Positions 28,739-37,995 are shown, counted from the first letter of the stretch. The stretch: 64,000 nucleotides of DNA from Serinibacter salmoneus (GCF_002563925.1 NZ_PDJD01000001.1:1432973-1496972), one strand, 5' to 3'. Numbers and translations are program-made. The notes: a model not told the origin generated them from the letters alone.

Positions 28739-29632
28739 ATGCGAGGTAAAGACCAGGTGAACTCATCCGATCCCGTGGGCGAGGCCCCGGACGACCCGAC
28801 GCTCCCCGCACTCGCGTGGGCCGGCTACGAGGAACCACCCGGCAGCACCGAGGGCACGGTGGACGACGCACTCACCGCCCGCCGCTGGTGGGACGCGAAC
28901 GCCACGGAGTACCTCGCCGACCACGCGACCGACCTCGGCGTGGCGGACTTCACCTGGGGGCCGGAGGGGTTGCGTGAGGCCGATGCGCGGCTCCTGGGGG
29001 ACGTGCGTGGCCGGCGCATCCTGGAGATCGGGGCCGGGAGCGCGCCGTGCAGCGCATGGCTGGCCGATCATGGTGCCGAGGTCATCGCCTCCGATATCTC
29101 GCATCCGATGCTCGCGGCGGGACGCGCCGCGCGAGGCAGGGCGAAGGAGGGCGAGGTCGACATCCCGCTCGTGCAGGCGGACGCCCGCCACCTCCCGTTC
29201 GCTGCGAACACCGTCGACGTGGTGTTCACCAGTTACGGGGTGATCCCCTTCGTCGCCGACCTCGGTGCGGTCCACCGGGAGGTGGCACGGGTGCTGCGGC
29301 CGGGGGGCCGGTGGGTCTTCTCCACCACGCACCCGGTGCGATGGGCGTTCCCGGACGATCCTGGCCCCGAGGGCCTCACGGCACGACGCTCCTACTACGA
29401 CGACCGGCCCTACCGGGAGCGCGCCGAGGACGGCGAGGCCCTGTACAGCGAGTATCACCGCACCCTGGAGCAGCACGTGGCGCTTCTGGTCGCGGCGGGC
29501 TTCGCCGTCGTGGACCTGCGGGAACCGCGATGGCAGCCGGGCCGGCGCACCTGGGGCGGGTGGAGCGAACTGCGTGGTCGGACATTGCCCGGCACGCTGA
29601 TCCTCAGCGCTCGCCGGCTCGTGGACGGCTGA
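28739..29632 (+). CDS. Class I SAM-dependent methyltransferase
   Basis: Methyltransferase of unknown substrate. The 297-residue product has a Methyltransf_11-like core: motif I ILEIGAGSAPCSAWLADHG near residue 94, the acidic end of strand 2 in VIASDISHPML, motif II-like VQADARHLPF near 143 and DVVFTSYGVIPFV near 160, then a C-terminal cap with Trp-rich WQPGRRTWGGWSELRG. The ATG at 28739 has no ribosome site, so the message may be leaderless; a GTG at 28757 with GAGG upstream is the alternative. It diverges from pfkA and converges on polA. Confidence 0.88.
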   Translation: MRGKDQVNSSDPVGEAPDDPTLPALAWAGYEEPPGSTEGTVDDALTARRWWDANATEYLADHATDLGVADFTWGPEGLREADARLLGDVRGRRILEIGAGSAPCSAWLADHGAEVIASDISHPMLAAGRAARGRAKEGEVDIPLVQADARHLPFAANTVDVVFTSYGVIPFVADLGAVHREVARVLRPGGRWVFSTTHPVRWAFPDDPGPEGLTARRSYYDDRPYRERAEDGEALYSEYHRTLEQHVALLVAAGFAVVDLREPRWQPGRRTWGGWSELRGRTLPGTLILSARRLVDG

Positions 29633-29669
29633 CGCCGCCTCCACCCGGCACCGAGCATCCGGGCGGTTG

Positions 29670-32405
29670 CTAGTGCCCCGCCTCGCGCCACGTGCGCCCG
29701 GAGCCGACGGAGACGTCCAGCGGCACGCTGAGATCCGCGGCGCCCGCCATCTCCTCGCGCAGGAGGCTCGTGACGGCCTCGAGTTCGCCGGGCGCCACCT
29801 CGACCACGAGCTCGTCGTGCACCTGGAGCAGCAGGCGCGAGGCGAGACCCTCCCTGCGCGCTCGATCGGCCACGCGGATCATCGCGACCTTGACGATGTC
29901 CGCGGCGGAACCCTGGATCGGCGCGTTCAGCGCCATCCGCTCCGCCATGTCGCGGCGCTGCCGGTTGTCGCTGACCAGATCTGGCAGATAGCGCCGACGC
30001 CCCAGGATCGTCTCGGTGTAGCCGTCACGACGCGCCTGCTCCACCACACCGGTGAGGTAGTCCCGCACACCACCGAACCGGTCGAAGTAGTCCTCCATCA
30101 GCCCGCGGGCCTCCCCCACATCGATCCCGAGCTGCTTGGACAGACCGAACGCCGACAGTCCGTACGCCAGCCCGTAGGACATGGCCTTGATCTTGGCGCG
30201 CATCGCGGAGGTCACGTCTGCCTGGTCCACCCCGAACACCCGCGAGCCGACGAACCGGTGCAGGTCCTCACCCTCGTTGAACGCGTGGATCAGGCCCTGG
30301 TCCCCGGACAGGTGCGCCATGATCCGCATCTCGATCTGGGAGTAGTCCGCCGTGAGCAGGCACTCGTAGCCCGCACCCACCACGAAGGCCTCGCGGATCC
30401 GATACCCCTCCTCGGTGCGGATCGGGATGTTCTGCAGGTTCGGGTCCGTGGAGGACAACCTGCCGGTCGCCGCCACCGTCTGCTGGAAGGTGGTGTGGAT
30501 GCGTCCGTCGGCGGCGACGGTCTTGCGCAGCCCGTCCACGGTCTGGCGCAGACGGATCGACTCACGGTGCGCCAGCAGCGACTCCAGGAACGGGTGCTGG
30601 GTCTTCGCGAACAGCTCGGCGAGCGCATCGGCATCCGTGGTGTACCCGGTCTTCGTGCGCCGGGTCTTGGGCATGTCCAGTTCCTCGAACAGCACCTGTT
30701 GGAGCTGCTTGGGCGAGCCGAGATTCACCTCGTGCCCGATCGCGTCGTACGCGGCCTGCGCCGCCTGCCCGACCGCGGCGTCGAACTGCGCGGCCAGGCC
30801 GTCCAGATGGTCGCCGTCGACCGCGATACCGGCCGCCTCCATGTCCACCAGGATCTCCTGCACCGGGAGTTCCACCCGGTGCAGGAGATCCTCGGCGCCG
30901 CGGGCGCGAACGTCGGTGTCCACCACGGGGGCGAGCTCACCGATCGCCACGGCACGGGCAGCAAGATCCGCTGCGGCGTCCGACTCTCCCGCCAATCCCA
31001 GGTCGAGAGCGCCCTGCGCCTGCTCCCCCTGCGCCGAAGGGAGTTCTCGCTTGAGGTAGCGCAGCACCAGGTCGGACAGGTCGTAGGAGCGCTGGTCGGG
31101 GTGACACAGGTAGGCGGCCAGCAACGTGTCGCCCCGGACCCCGTGGACCGGCATGCCGCGTGCGGCCAGTGCGTGGGCCGCCGGCTTGCCGTCGTGCACC
31201 AGCACCGGGCGGTCCGTGTCGACGAGCCAACCGGCCAGCGCCTGCTCGTCGGCCTCCTCCAGCGCGGTGAGGTCCAGGGTGATGACCTCCTCGCCGTCCG
31301 CGAGTGCCACCCGCCAGGCGTCCCACGCGCCCCGGGCGCCCGCGCCGTCCACCGCGAGCGCGAGCATGCGCCCACCCCGAGCCTGCAGCCACGCAGCCAG
31401 GCCGCCGGGCTCGAGGACCGTCGTGGTCATCCCGAGGGCACCGGCAGAGACCTGGTCGTCCTCCTCCTGCGGGATCATCTTCAGCAGTCGGTCCCGCAGC
31501 ACGGTGAACTGCAGCGCATCGAAGACCTCGTGGACCCCCTCGCGGTCGATCGGCACGCGGGCCAGGTCAGCGAACGTGAGCGGCACCTCGACGTCGCGCA
31601 GGAGAGCGTTCAGCTGGCGATTCAGCATCACCTGGGACAGGTGCTCGCGCAGGTTCTCCCCCGCCTTGCCGCGGATCTCCCCGGCGGCCGCGATGACGCC
31701 GTCGAGTCCGCCGTGCGCACCGATCCACTTCGCGGCGGTCTTGGGTCCCACCCCGGGGACGCCGGGGAGGTTGTCGCTGGTCTCGCCCACGAGGGCAGCC
31801 AGGTCGGGGTAGCGCTGCGGCGGCACGCCGTACTTCTCCTCGACCGCCACCGGCGTCATCCGCACCAGGTCCGAGACGCCCTTGCGGGGGTAGAGCACCG
31901 TGACCTGATCGGTCACGAGCTGCAGCGTGTCGCGATCGCCGGAGCAGATCAGCACCTGCGCACCCTCCGCCTGCGCCACGGTCGCGAGCGTGGCCAGGAT
32001 GTCGTCCGCCTCCACACCCTCGATCCCCACGTGCGGGATACGCAGCGCGTCCAGTACCTGCTGGATCAACGGGACCTGTCCTCGGAACTCCTCAGGCGTG
32101 GCCGCGCGCGTCCCCTTGTACTCCGGGTAGGCCTGCGTGCGGTGCGTCGGGGCCGACTTGTCGAAGGCCACGAGAACGTGGGTCGGGTCCTCATCCCGGA
32201 TCAGGTTGATGAGCATCGAGGTGAACCCGTACACGGCGTTCGTCGCCTGGCCCGAGGTGGTGGCGAAGTTCTCCACCGGTAGCGCGAAATAGGCGCGGAA
32301 GGCCATCGAGTGCCCATCGATCAGCAGGACCCGCGCGGGCGTGCCCGGGTCGAGCGACGCGGTGGCGGACACCTCCTGGATCGTCTCGTCCGGCGCGTTG
32401 GACAT
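29670..32405 (-). CDS. polA: DNA polymerase I
   Basis: Repair and Okazaki-fragment polymerase. The 911-residue product has the 5'-3' flap nuclease first (LLIDGHSMAFRAYFALP near 27, GVEADDILATLA, GDRDTLQLV), a middle 3'-5' exonuclease-like domain without the usual DEDDy acidic set and so probably inactive, and the polymerase domain with motif A LTADYSQIEMRIMAHLSGD, motif B KAMSYGLAYGLSAFGLSKQL and motif C LLQVHDELVVEV. The start at 32405 is one of several possible and has only a weak ribosome site. It works with UvrABC to fill excision gaps. Confidence 0.96.
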   Translation of the reverse strand: MSNAPDETIQEVSATASLDPGTPARVLLIDGHSMAFRAYFALPVENFATTSGQATNAVYGFTSMLINLIRDEDPTHVLVAFDKSAPTHRTQAYPEYKGTRAATPEEFRGQVPLIQQVLDALRIPHVGIEGVEADDILATLATVAQAEGAQVLICSGDRDTLQLVTDQVTVLYPRKGVSDLVRMTPVAVEEKYGVPPQRYPDLAALVGETSDNLPGVPGVGPKTAAKWIGAHGGLDGVIAAAGEIRGKAGENLREHLSQVMLNRQLNALLRDVEVPLTFADLARVPIDREGVHEVFDALQFTVLRDRLLKMIPQEEDDQVSAGALGMTTTVLEPGGLAAWLQARGGRMLALAVDGAGARGAWDAWRVALADGEEVITLDLTALEEADEQALAGWLVDTDRPVLVHDGKPAAHALAARGMPVHGVRGDTLLAAYLCHPDQRSYDLSDLVLRYLKRELPSAQGEQAQGALDLGLAGESDAAADLAARAVAIGELAPVVDTDVRARGAEDLLHRVELPVQEILVDMEAAGIAVDGDHLDGLAAQFDAAVGQAAQAAYDAIGHEVNLGSPKQLQQVLFEELDMPKTRRTKTGYTTDADALAELFAKTQHPFLESLLAHRESIRLRQTVDGLRKTVAADGRIHTTFQQTVAATGRLSSTDPNLQNIPIRTEEGYRIREAFVVGAGYECLLTADYSQIEMRIMAHLSGDQGLIHAFNEGEDLHRFVGSRVFGVDQADVTSAMRAKIKAMSYGLAYGLSAFGLSKQLGIDVGEARGLMEDYFDRFGGVRDYLTGVVEQARRDGYTETILGRRRYLPDLVSDNRQRRDMAERMALNAPIQGSAADIVKVAMIRVADRARREGLASRLLLQVHDELVVEVAPGELEAVTSLLREEMAGAADLSVPLDVSVGSGRTWREAGH

Positions 32406-32439
32406 GCTCGAGGTACTCACGGGTGCCAGCCTAGATCCC

Positions 32440-32838
32440 ATGACTGACATCGCCCTCGGCTACGACCCCACGGGCACCCTGCTCGAACGCATGCGGATGG
32501 AGGTGCTCGAGGTCGCCGCCGAGCGCTGCGTGGTGCGCATGCCCGTGTCCGGGAACACCCAGCCGATGGGTCTGCTGCACGGCGGGGCGAGCGCGGCGCT
32601 GGCGGAGACGGCGGCATCCTTCGCCGCCAAGGCGCACGCGGGCGCCGATCGCCACGTGGTCGGACTCGATCTGTCCATCACCCACCACCGCAGCGCGCGC
32701 TCCGGCTACGTGATCGCCACCGCGACGGCGCTGCACCGGGGGCGCACGATCGCCAGTTACGAGGTAGCGGTCGTGACCGAGGACGACGTCCGCGTCAGTT
32801 CAGCCCGACTGACCTGCCTGGTGCTCGAGAACGCCTGA
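32440..32838 (+). CDS. Hotdog-fold thioesterase, PaaI/YdiI type
   Basis: Acyl-CoA thioesterase-like protein of 132 residues. The family signature QPMGLLHGGASAALAETAASF near residue 44 contains the HGG and the Glu/Asp-type catalytic acid, followed by VGLDLSITHHRSARSGYV. The substrate cannot be told; related proteins act on hydroxyphenylacetyl-CoA or on menaquinone-pathway thioesters. No ribosome site precedes the ATG at 32440. It diverges from polA with only 34 nt between starts, and its last 82 nt overlap the 3' end of the GNAT gene. Confidence 0.88.
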   Translation: MTDIALGYDPTGTLLERMRMEVLEVAAERCVVRMPVSGNTQPMGLLHGGASAALAETAASFAAKAHAGADRHVVGLDLSITHHRSARSGYVIATATALHRGRTIASYEVAVVTEDDVRVSSARLTCLVLENA

Positions 32839-33464
32839 TCGCTCCCCTCGCCCCCGGTGGGCAGGTCGCCGCGCGGGGAGCCTTCCTGGGTCTCGGCCTC
32901 GGACTGCTCGCGCCTGGCCTGGGCGGCCCGCCGCCGGGCGAGCACGAGATCGATGCCACGGGCCGGCGTCGGCGGGTGGTCCAGCCGGCGACGCAGGCTC
33001 TGCGTGGCAATCACCCGCCGACCCCGGTCGTCGACGAAGCCTTCACGGGAGAGGAAGCGGACCTCGGCGCGTGAGCGGTTGGCCGGGATGATCACGATGT
33101 GACCCGCCCCAGCCTGGTCGGCGTACTCCACGAGGTGGGCGAGCAGTGCGTGCCCCACGCCGCGTCGTCGGGCCTCCGGGCGGACGTACATCGCCTCCAC
33201 CTGCACTGAACGGGTGTCGGAGAACAGACCGGGTGGCCGCACCTCGGCCGCGAGCAGCCCGACGGCGTGCGCGCCCTCGTGCGCCACCGCGATGCGCGCA
33301 TCGTGGTTCTCTGCGAACGCGCGCAACCGCCGCAGCGTCGTCGCTGCGTCCAGCCCCTCCGGTTCGAAGGACCATCGCAACTCCCGGTGCGCCGCCTCGA
33401 AGAGATCGGCGACCTCGGCGAGTTCGGTCTCCCCGGCCGCGTGAATGTCGATCGCTCGTGCCAA
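32757..33464 (-). CDS. GNAT-family N-acetyltransferase
   Basis: Acetyl-CoA-dependent acetyltransferase of unknown substrate. The core (about residues 5-165) shows motif A VEAMYVRPEARRRGVGHALLAHL, whose RRRGVG loop binds the pyrophosphate of CoA, followed by VRFLSREGFVDD. A C-terminal tail of about 65 residues is rich in Arg, Ser and Thr and has no likeness to the fold; its last 27 codons lie antisense to the thioesterase gene. The TTG at 33464 is chosen because GGAGGA precedes it and homology begins at ARAIDIH; an ATG at 33581 would add 39 poor-looking residues. The start is uncertain. Confidence 0.8.
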   Translation of the reverse strand: MARAIDIHAAGETELAEVADLFEAAHRELRWSFEPEGLDAATTLRRLRAFAENHDARIAVAHEGAHAVGLLAAEVRPPGLFSDTRSVQVEAMYVRPEARRRGVGHALLAHLVEYADQAGAGHIVIIPANRSRAEVRFLSREGFVDDRGRRVIATQSLRRRLDHPPTPARGIDLVLARRRAAQARREQSEAETQEGSPRGDLPTGGEGSDQAFSSTRQVSRAELTRTSSSVTTATS

Positions 33465-33668
33465 CGGTCCTCCACTCGTGACCGCCCCCTGTGCTCGTGA
33501 TGATACGCCTGCCTCGTCGATCGCGCGGACCGGGCCAGACGCGGGCCAGACGTAACACAACCGACACGCCGACACATCCATCCGTTACACGACCTCCCTA
33601 GCCTCAGGCGCAGCAGAGAAGACGGCCGCGACCGCTGACCGTCACCGACTGGCGAACTGGAGAACGGC
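33465..33668. promoter_or_regulatory. Intergenic region between GNAT gene and livH
   Basis: No gene is supported here beyond a possible N-terminal extension of the GNAT protein. TAGCCT near 33599 on the plus strand may be a -10 box for the liv operon. GTAAC/GTTAC repeats (near 33552 and 33592) recall half-sites of nitrogen regulators, but the spacing does not fit a full GlnR box. Confidence 0.3.
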
Positions 33669-35126
33669 GTGACGCCACCCACCTCCCGCGCCCCGGCGCG
33701 AGTCCCCGGCACCTGGCAGGTGATCCTCGCCGTCGTGCTCGGCCTCCTCGTGCTCGGCCTCCTCGGCGGCGGTGCAGCACCCGCCTCCGCCCAGAGTGCC
33801 GCGTGCGAATCGGGACCGACCACCGCGTGCATCAACGGCACGCTGCGCACCTCCGAGGGCGACCCCGTCTCCGGGGCGGTGCTCACCGTCACCGGGCCTG
33901 GCGCGCAGACCGAGGCCATCTCCCGCGAGGACGGCACCTGGGACGTGGCCCTCCAGGAGTCCGGGGAGTACACGGTGTTGCTCGATGTCACTACCCTTCC
34001 CGAGGGGGAGGAACTGCGCGAGGGTGCGGACAACCCCCGCACCGTCACGGTCGAGCTCGGGCGCGACAGCGCGGCCCTCTTCCCGCTCGTCGCGGCCGGA
34101 TCGGGCGCCGGCGCGCAGGAGTCCACGCAGGAGTCCACGGCCGAGGCCACGGCTGAGGCCGCCGAGGAGAGCACGGCGGCCGCCACCAACACCACCGCCA
34201 CCGATACCGAGGGCGGCACCTCCTCCGAGAGCGCGGGCCTGGCCGGCAACAACCGGGTGGTGCAGCTGCTCGTCTCGGGCCTGGTGTTCGGGATCCTGCT
34301 CGCACTCGCCTCCGTCGGGGCGAACCTGATCTACGGCACCACCGGGCTGAGCAACTTCGCCCACGGCGATCTCGTGACGCTGGGCGGTGTCCTGGCGTTC
34401 GCCGGTGTCCAGTGGTGGGGACTGCCGCTGTGGCTCGCCATCGTGGTCGCCGTCGTCGGAGGGTGCGCCGCCGGTTGGCTCCTGGACGCGGGTGTGTTCG
34501 CCCCCCTGCGCCGCCGCGGAGTCGGGATCACCCAGCAACTGATCGTCACCATCGGTATCGCGTTGGCGATGCTCAACGTGTTCCTGGTCCTGTTCGGCGC
34601 GAATCCGCTCCCGATCGTCACCGAGATCTCCACCCAGGTGAACTTCGGTCTGTTCTCGCTCAGCCCGCAGTCGCTCGTGCTGGTCGCGGTCGCCGTCGTC
34701 GTGCTGGTCGCCGTCGCGCTCGTGCTGCAGCGCACCCGACTGGGGCGCGCCACTCGCGCCGTCTCCGACAACCCGCCGCTGGCCGCGGCATCCGGCATCA
34801 ACGTCGCGGCGATCATCCGCGGCGTCTGGGTCTCCTCCGCGGGCCTCGCGGCGCTCGGTGGCGCCCTGATGGGTCTCTACCTCGGGTCCACCCGGTTCAA
34901 CTTCGGCTCCGTGCTGCTGCTGCTGATGTTCGCAGCCATCACCCTCGGTGGCCTCGGGTCCCCGCTGGGTGGCCTGCTCGGCGCGCTGGTGATCGGGATC
35001 GTGGTGGAGACCTCGACCCTCTTCCTGCCCAACGACCTGCGGTATGCCACCGCGCTGGGCATCCTCATCGTGGTGCTGCTGATCAGACCCCAGGGCATCC
35101 TCGGCAGAGCGCAGCGGATCGGATAA
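33669..35126 (+). CDS. livH: LivH-type permease fused to a secreted carboxypeptidase regulatory-like domain
   Basis: Branched-chain amino-acid type ABC permease with an extra N-terminal part. Residues 1-42 form a signal peptide (hydrophobic 17-34, then APASAQS). Residues 47-135 are a small beta-sandwich of the carboxypeptidase regulatory-like type (GTLRTSEGDPVSGAVLTVTGP, REDGTWDVAL, GEYTVLLDV). A Thr/Ser/Ala/Glu linker covers 138-185. From about 190 comes a complete LivH with some eight helices and GTTGLSNFAHGDLVTLGG and PLGGLLGALVIG. The GTG start follows GGAGA by 6 nt. At 485 residues it is far longer than the usual 290-300. livM follows after 9 nt. Confidence 0.9.
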   Translation: MTPPTSRAPARVPGTWQVILAVVLGLLVLGLLGGGAAPASAQSAACESGPTTACINGTLRTSEGDPVSGAVLTVTGPGAQTEAISREDGTWDVALQESGEYTVLLDVTTLPEGEELREGADNPRTVTVELGRDSAALFPLVAAGSGAGAQESTQESTAEATAEAAEESTAAATNTTATDTEGGTSSESAGLAGNNRVVQLLVSGLVFGILLALASVGANLIYGTTGLSNFAHGDLVTLGGVLAFAGVQWWGLPLWLAIVVAVVGGCAAGWLLDAGVFAPLRRRGVGITQQLIVTIGIALAMLNVFLVLFGANPLPIVTEISTQVNFGLFSLSPQSLVLVAVAVVVLVAVALVLQRTRLGRATRAVSDNPPLAAASGINVAAIIRGVWVSSAGLAALGGALMGLYLGSTRFNFGSVLLLLMFAAITLGGLGSPLGGLLGALVIGIVVETSTLFLPNDLRYATALGILIVVLLIRPQGILGRAQRIG

Positions 35127-35135
35127 GGAGCCACC

Positions 35136-36119
35136 ATGGACATCGCAGATCTCCTCGTCAACGCGCTGCGGGAGGCCACCGGGCCCACAGCGATCGCCTA
35201 CGCCCTCGCGGCGATCGGCCTCAACATCCACTTCGGGCTCACCGGGCTGATCAACATGGGCCAGGCGGGCTTCATGCTCATCGGTGCCTACGGCTTCGCG
35301 ATCTCCACGATTGCGGGACTGCCCCTCCTGGTCGCCCTGCTGATCGCCGTGCTCGCCGCCATCGCCTTCGCGCTCCTGCTCGGCTTCCCCACCATCAAAC
35401 TGCGCGGCGACTACCTCGCGATCGTCACGATCGCGGCCGCGGAGATCGTCCGCTACATCGGCCGCTCCGTTGCGCTGAACGACATCACGGGCGGCTCCCA
35501 GGGCCTCCTCGGCAACACCTTCAAGCACACCTTCCAGGACGCCTCGCCGTTCCCGGACGGTGTGGTCAGCCTTGGGCCGATCACCCTTCCGATGAACCAG
35601 TCCAACTCCTGGTGGCTGCGCATCGCGGGGTGGGCGCTCGTGGCCCTCGCCTGCTTCATGGTCTACCTGCTCATCCGCTCGCCCTGGGGCCGTGTCCTCA
35701 AGGGCATCCGGGAGGACGAGGACGCCGTGCGGGCGCTCGGGAAGAACGTGTACAGCTACAAGATGCAGGCACTGGTCCTGGGCGGTGTGCTCGGCGCCCT
35801 CGGCGGGATCGTGTTCGTACTCGCCAGTTCGGTCCAACCCGACTCCCTCGGCAGACCGGTCACCTTCAACACCTGGACGATCCTGCTCCTGGGCGGCGCC
35901 GCCACCGTCTTCGGGCCGGTACTCGGCTCCATCCTGTTCTGGGCGGCACTCGTGCTCGTGCGTGGGGTCCTGCGCGGCGTGGTGCCCGAGAGCGTGCTGA
36001 GCAGCCCCCAGATCGAGCCGCTCGGATTCGTGCTCGTGGGCATCACCCTCGCACTGCTCATCGTGTTCCGACCACAGGGAATACTCGGCGACAAGAAGGA
36101 GCTGGCGATCAATGGCTGA
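35136..36119 (+). CDS. livM: Branched-chain amino-acid ABC transporter permease LivM
   Basis: Second membrane subunit of the importer. The 327-residue product has about nine helices and the family signatures FGLTGLINMGQAGFMLIGAYG near residue 33 and LLGFPTIKLRGDYLAIVTIA near residue 83, with an EAA-like cytoplasmic loop SPWGRVLKGIREDEDAVRALG near residue 187. AGGAG lies 5 nt before the ATG. It overlaps livG by 8 nt. Confidence 0.95.
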   Translation: MDIADLLVNALREATGPTAIAYALAAIGLNIHFGLTGLINMGQAGFMLIGAYGFAISTIAGLPLLVALLIAVLAAIAFALLLGFPTIKLRGDYLAIVTIAAAEIVRYIGRSVALNDITGGSQGLLGNTFKHTFQDASPFPDGVVSLGPITLPMNQSNSWWLRIAGWALVALACFMVYLLIRSPWGRVLKGIREDEDAVRALGKNVYSYKMQALVLGGVLGALGGIVFVLASSVQPDSLGRPVTFNTWTILLLGGAATVFGPVLGSILFWAALVLVRGVLRGVVPESVLSSPQIEPLGFVLVGITLALLIVFRPQGILGDKKELAING

Positions 36120-37008
36120 GATGCTTCCCATCGTGGCGCAGGCCCGTGCCGACCTCGGCACCGTGGCCCACACCCCGGGCGTGGTCAAGCCGGACGCCGT
36201 GCTGAAGGCCTGGGGCGTGCAGCGCACGTTCGGCGGCGTTCACGCCGTGGACGTGGAACGGCTCGAGGTCCAGAAGAACGTCATCACGGCGCTCATCGGA
36301 CCCAACGGCGCCGGGAAGACCACGTTCTTCAACCTCATGACCGGTTTCGACAAGCCGAATGCCGGCCAGTGGGAGTTCGACGGCACCCCACTGGCGGGTG
36401 TCCCCGCCAGCACCGTCTCCAACCGCGGGATGGTGCGCACGTTCCAGCTCACCAAGGCCCTCTCGCGGATGACGGTGCTGGAGAACATGCGCCTGGGCGC
36501 CCGCGCCCAACCCGGGGAGAACCTCTTCACCGCCCTGGTCCCGGCACTGTGGCGACCACGGGAGAAGGAGATCACCGAGAAGGCGATGTCCCTGCTCGAG
36601 CGGTTCAAGCTCGACGCCAAGGCACAGGACTTCGCCGGCTCGCTCTCCGGCGGTCAGCGCAAGCTGCTGGAGATGGCCCGTGCCCTGATGTCCGATCCGG
36701 CCCTGGTGATGCTCGACGAACCGATGGCCGGCGTGAACCCGGCCCTGACACAGTCCCTGCTGGGCCACATCATCGACCTGCGCGACTCCGGCACCACCGT
36801 GCTGTTCGTGGAGCACGACATGCACATGGTGCGCCACATCTCCGACTGGGTCGTGGTGATGGCCGAGGGCAAGGTGGTCGCCGAGGGTCCACCGAGGGAC
36901 GTCATGGCGAACCAGGCTGTGGTCGACGCCTACCTGGGGGCGCACCACGACACCGACCTCGGGGACGACGCCCTGCTCGAGGAGCCCAGCACGAAGGAGA
37001 GCGCGTGA
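36112..37008 (+). CDS. livG: Branched-chain amino-acid ABC transporter ATPase LivG
   Basis: ATPase subunit, 298 residues. Walker A is GPNGAGKTTFFN near residue 64, the signature LSGGQRKLLEMARAL is near residue 178 and Walker B is LVMLDEPMAGV near residue 200, followed by the switch His in FVEHDMHMV. The N-terminus has about 20 residues ahead of the fold. The start overlaps the livM end, and the stop TGA shares bases with the livF start. Confidence 0.96.
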   Translation: MAEMLPIVAQARADLGTVAHTPGVVKPDAVLKAWGVQRTFGGVHAVDVERLEVQKNVITALIGPNGAGKTTFFNLMTGFDKPNAGQWEFDGTPLAGVPASTVSNRGMVRTFQLTKALSRMTVLENMRLGARAQPGENLFTALVPALWRPREKEITEKAMSLLERFKLDAKAQDFAGSLSGGQRKLLEMARALMSDPALVMLDEPMAGVNPALTQSLLGHIIDLRDSGTTVLFVEHDMHMVRHISDWVVVMAEGKVVAEGPPRDVMANQAVVDAYLGAHHDTDLGDDALLEEPSTKESA

Positions 37009-37817
37009 TGACCCCGGAATCGCAGACCGCCACGCTCGCCGAGGTGCACCGCGGTGCGCCGAGCGGCGAGCCGCTGCTGTTCGCCGACGACCTCGTGGCG
37101 GGGTACCTCCCCGGCGTCAACATCCTGCAGAGCTGCTCACTCGTGCTGCACCCCGGGGAACTCGTCGGGATCATCGGACCCAACGGCGCCGGGAAGTCCA
37201 CGCTGCTGAAGTCGCTGTTCGGGCTGGTGAACATCCGATCCGGCACGCTCACGCTCAAGGGCGAGGAGATCACCAACATGCGGGCGGACGCCCTCGTGCG
37301 CCGCGGCGTCGGGTTCGTGCCGCAGACCAACAATGTGTTCCCCTCCCTCACTATCGAGGAGAACCTGCAGATGGGCGTCTTCCAGACGCCCAAGCAGTAC
37401 GCCGAGCGGGTGGAGGCCGTGATCGACCTCTTCCCCGAGCTCGGCAAGCGCCGCAAGCAACGCGCCGGTGCCCTCTCCGGTGGTGAGCGCCAGATGGTGG
37501 CGATGGCCCGCGCGCTCATGCCCGAACCGTCCGTTCTCCTGCTGGACGAGCCGTCCGCCGGCCTGTCCCCCGTGCGCCAGGACGAGGCCTTCCTGCGCAC
37601 CCGGCGCATCAACAAGGCAGGTGTCTCGGTGGTGATCGTGGAGCAGAACGCGCGCCGCGCCCTGCAGATCTGCGACCGGGCCTACGTGCTGGACCAGGGC
37701 ACCAACGCCTACTCCGGCCCGGGGCGGGACCTGATGAGCGACCCCAAGGTCATCGAGCTCTACCTCGGCACGCTCGCGGCCGACGTCGAGGCCGCCGAGG
37801 AGGACCACGGCGCCTGA
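37008..37817 (+). CDS. livF: Branched-chain amino-acid ABC transporter ATPase LivF
   Basis: Second ATPase subunit, 269 residues. Walker A is GPNGAGKSTLLK near residue 58, the signature LSGGERQMVAMARAL near residue 155 and Walker B VLLLDEPSAGLSP near residue 176. The ATG at 37008 has AGGAG 9 nt upstream; a GTG one codon earlier is possible. In the family the Walker B region is usually followed by Q-loop spacing seen here and a V-x-EQNA motif (VIVEQNARRAL). It is the last gene of livHMGF. Confidence 0.96.
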   Translation: MTPESQTATLAEVHRGAPSGEPLLFADDLVAGYLPGVNILQSCSLVLHPGELVGIIGPNGAGKSTLLKSLFGLVNIRSGTLTLKGEEITNMRADALVRRGVGFVPQTNNVFPSLTIEENLQMGVFQTPKQYAERVEAVIDLFPELGKRRKQRAGALSGGERQMVAMARALMPEPSVLLLDEPSAGLSPVRQDEAFLRTRRINKAGVSVVIVEQNARRALQICDRAYVLDQGTNAYSGPGRDLMSDPKVIELYLGTLAADVEAAEEDHGA

Positions 37818-37844
37818 GCGGCCGCCCCGCACCATCCGCCCGAA

Positions 37845-37886
37845 GCACCCGTTCGACGAGCCCTCCGGCTCGCCGAGCGGGTGCTT
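37845..37886 (+). terminator. Terminator after livF
   Basis: A 9-bp outer stem (37845-37853 with 37878-37886) encloses a second perfect 6-bp hairpin (CGAGCC/GGCTCG). It lies 28 nt after the livF stop. Confidence 0.65.
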
Positions 37887-37959
37887 GCGCATCCCGCCGG
37901 CGCGCTGACCCGGCCGAACCACCCGCTCGGCGACAGAGAGGCGCGGGTGGTGGCATGGG

Positions 37960-37995
37960 CGAGGGCCCGGACACCCTGGGGTGTCCGGGCCCTCG
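37960..37995 (-). terminator. Terminator after the substrate-binding protein gene
   Basis: Perfect 16-bp stem (37960-37975 with 37980-37995) with a 4-nt loop, 24 nt beyond the stop of the minus-strand binding-protein gene. It can also stop readthrough from livF. Confidence 0.85.

Noticed and set aside
33540-33610. GlnR nitrogen-control box upstream of livH
   Set aside because: GTAAC and GTTAC half-sites occur, but the paired GAAAC half-sites and the 6-nt spacing are not met.
33642-36227. An 861-codon frame antisense to livH and livM, rich in Asp, Glu, His and Gln
   Set aside because: It mirrors hydrophobic membrane codons of LivH/LivM, which read as polar residues on the other strand.
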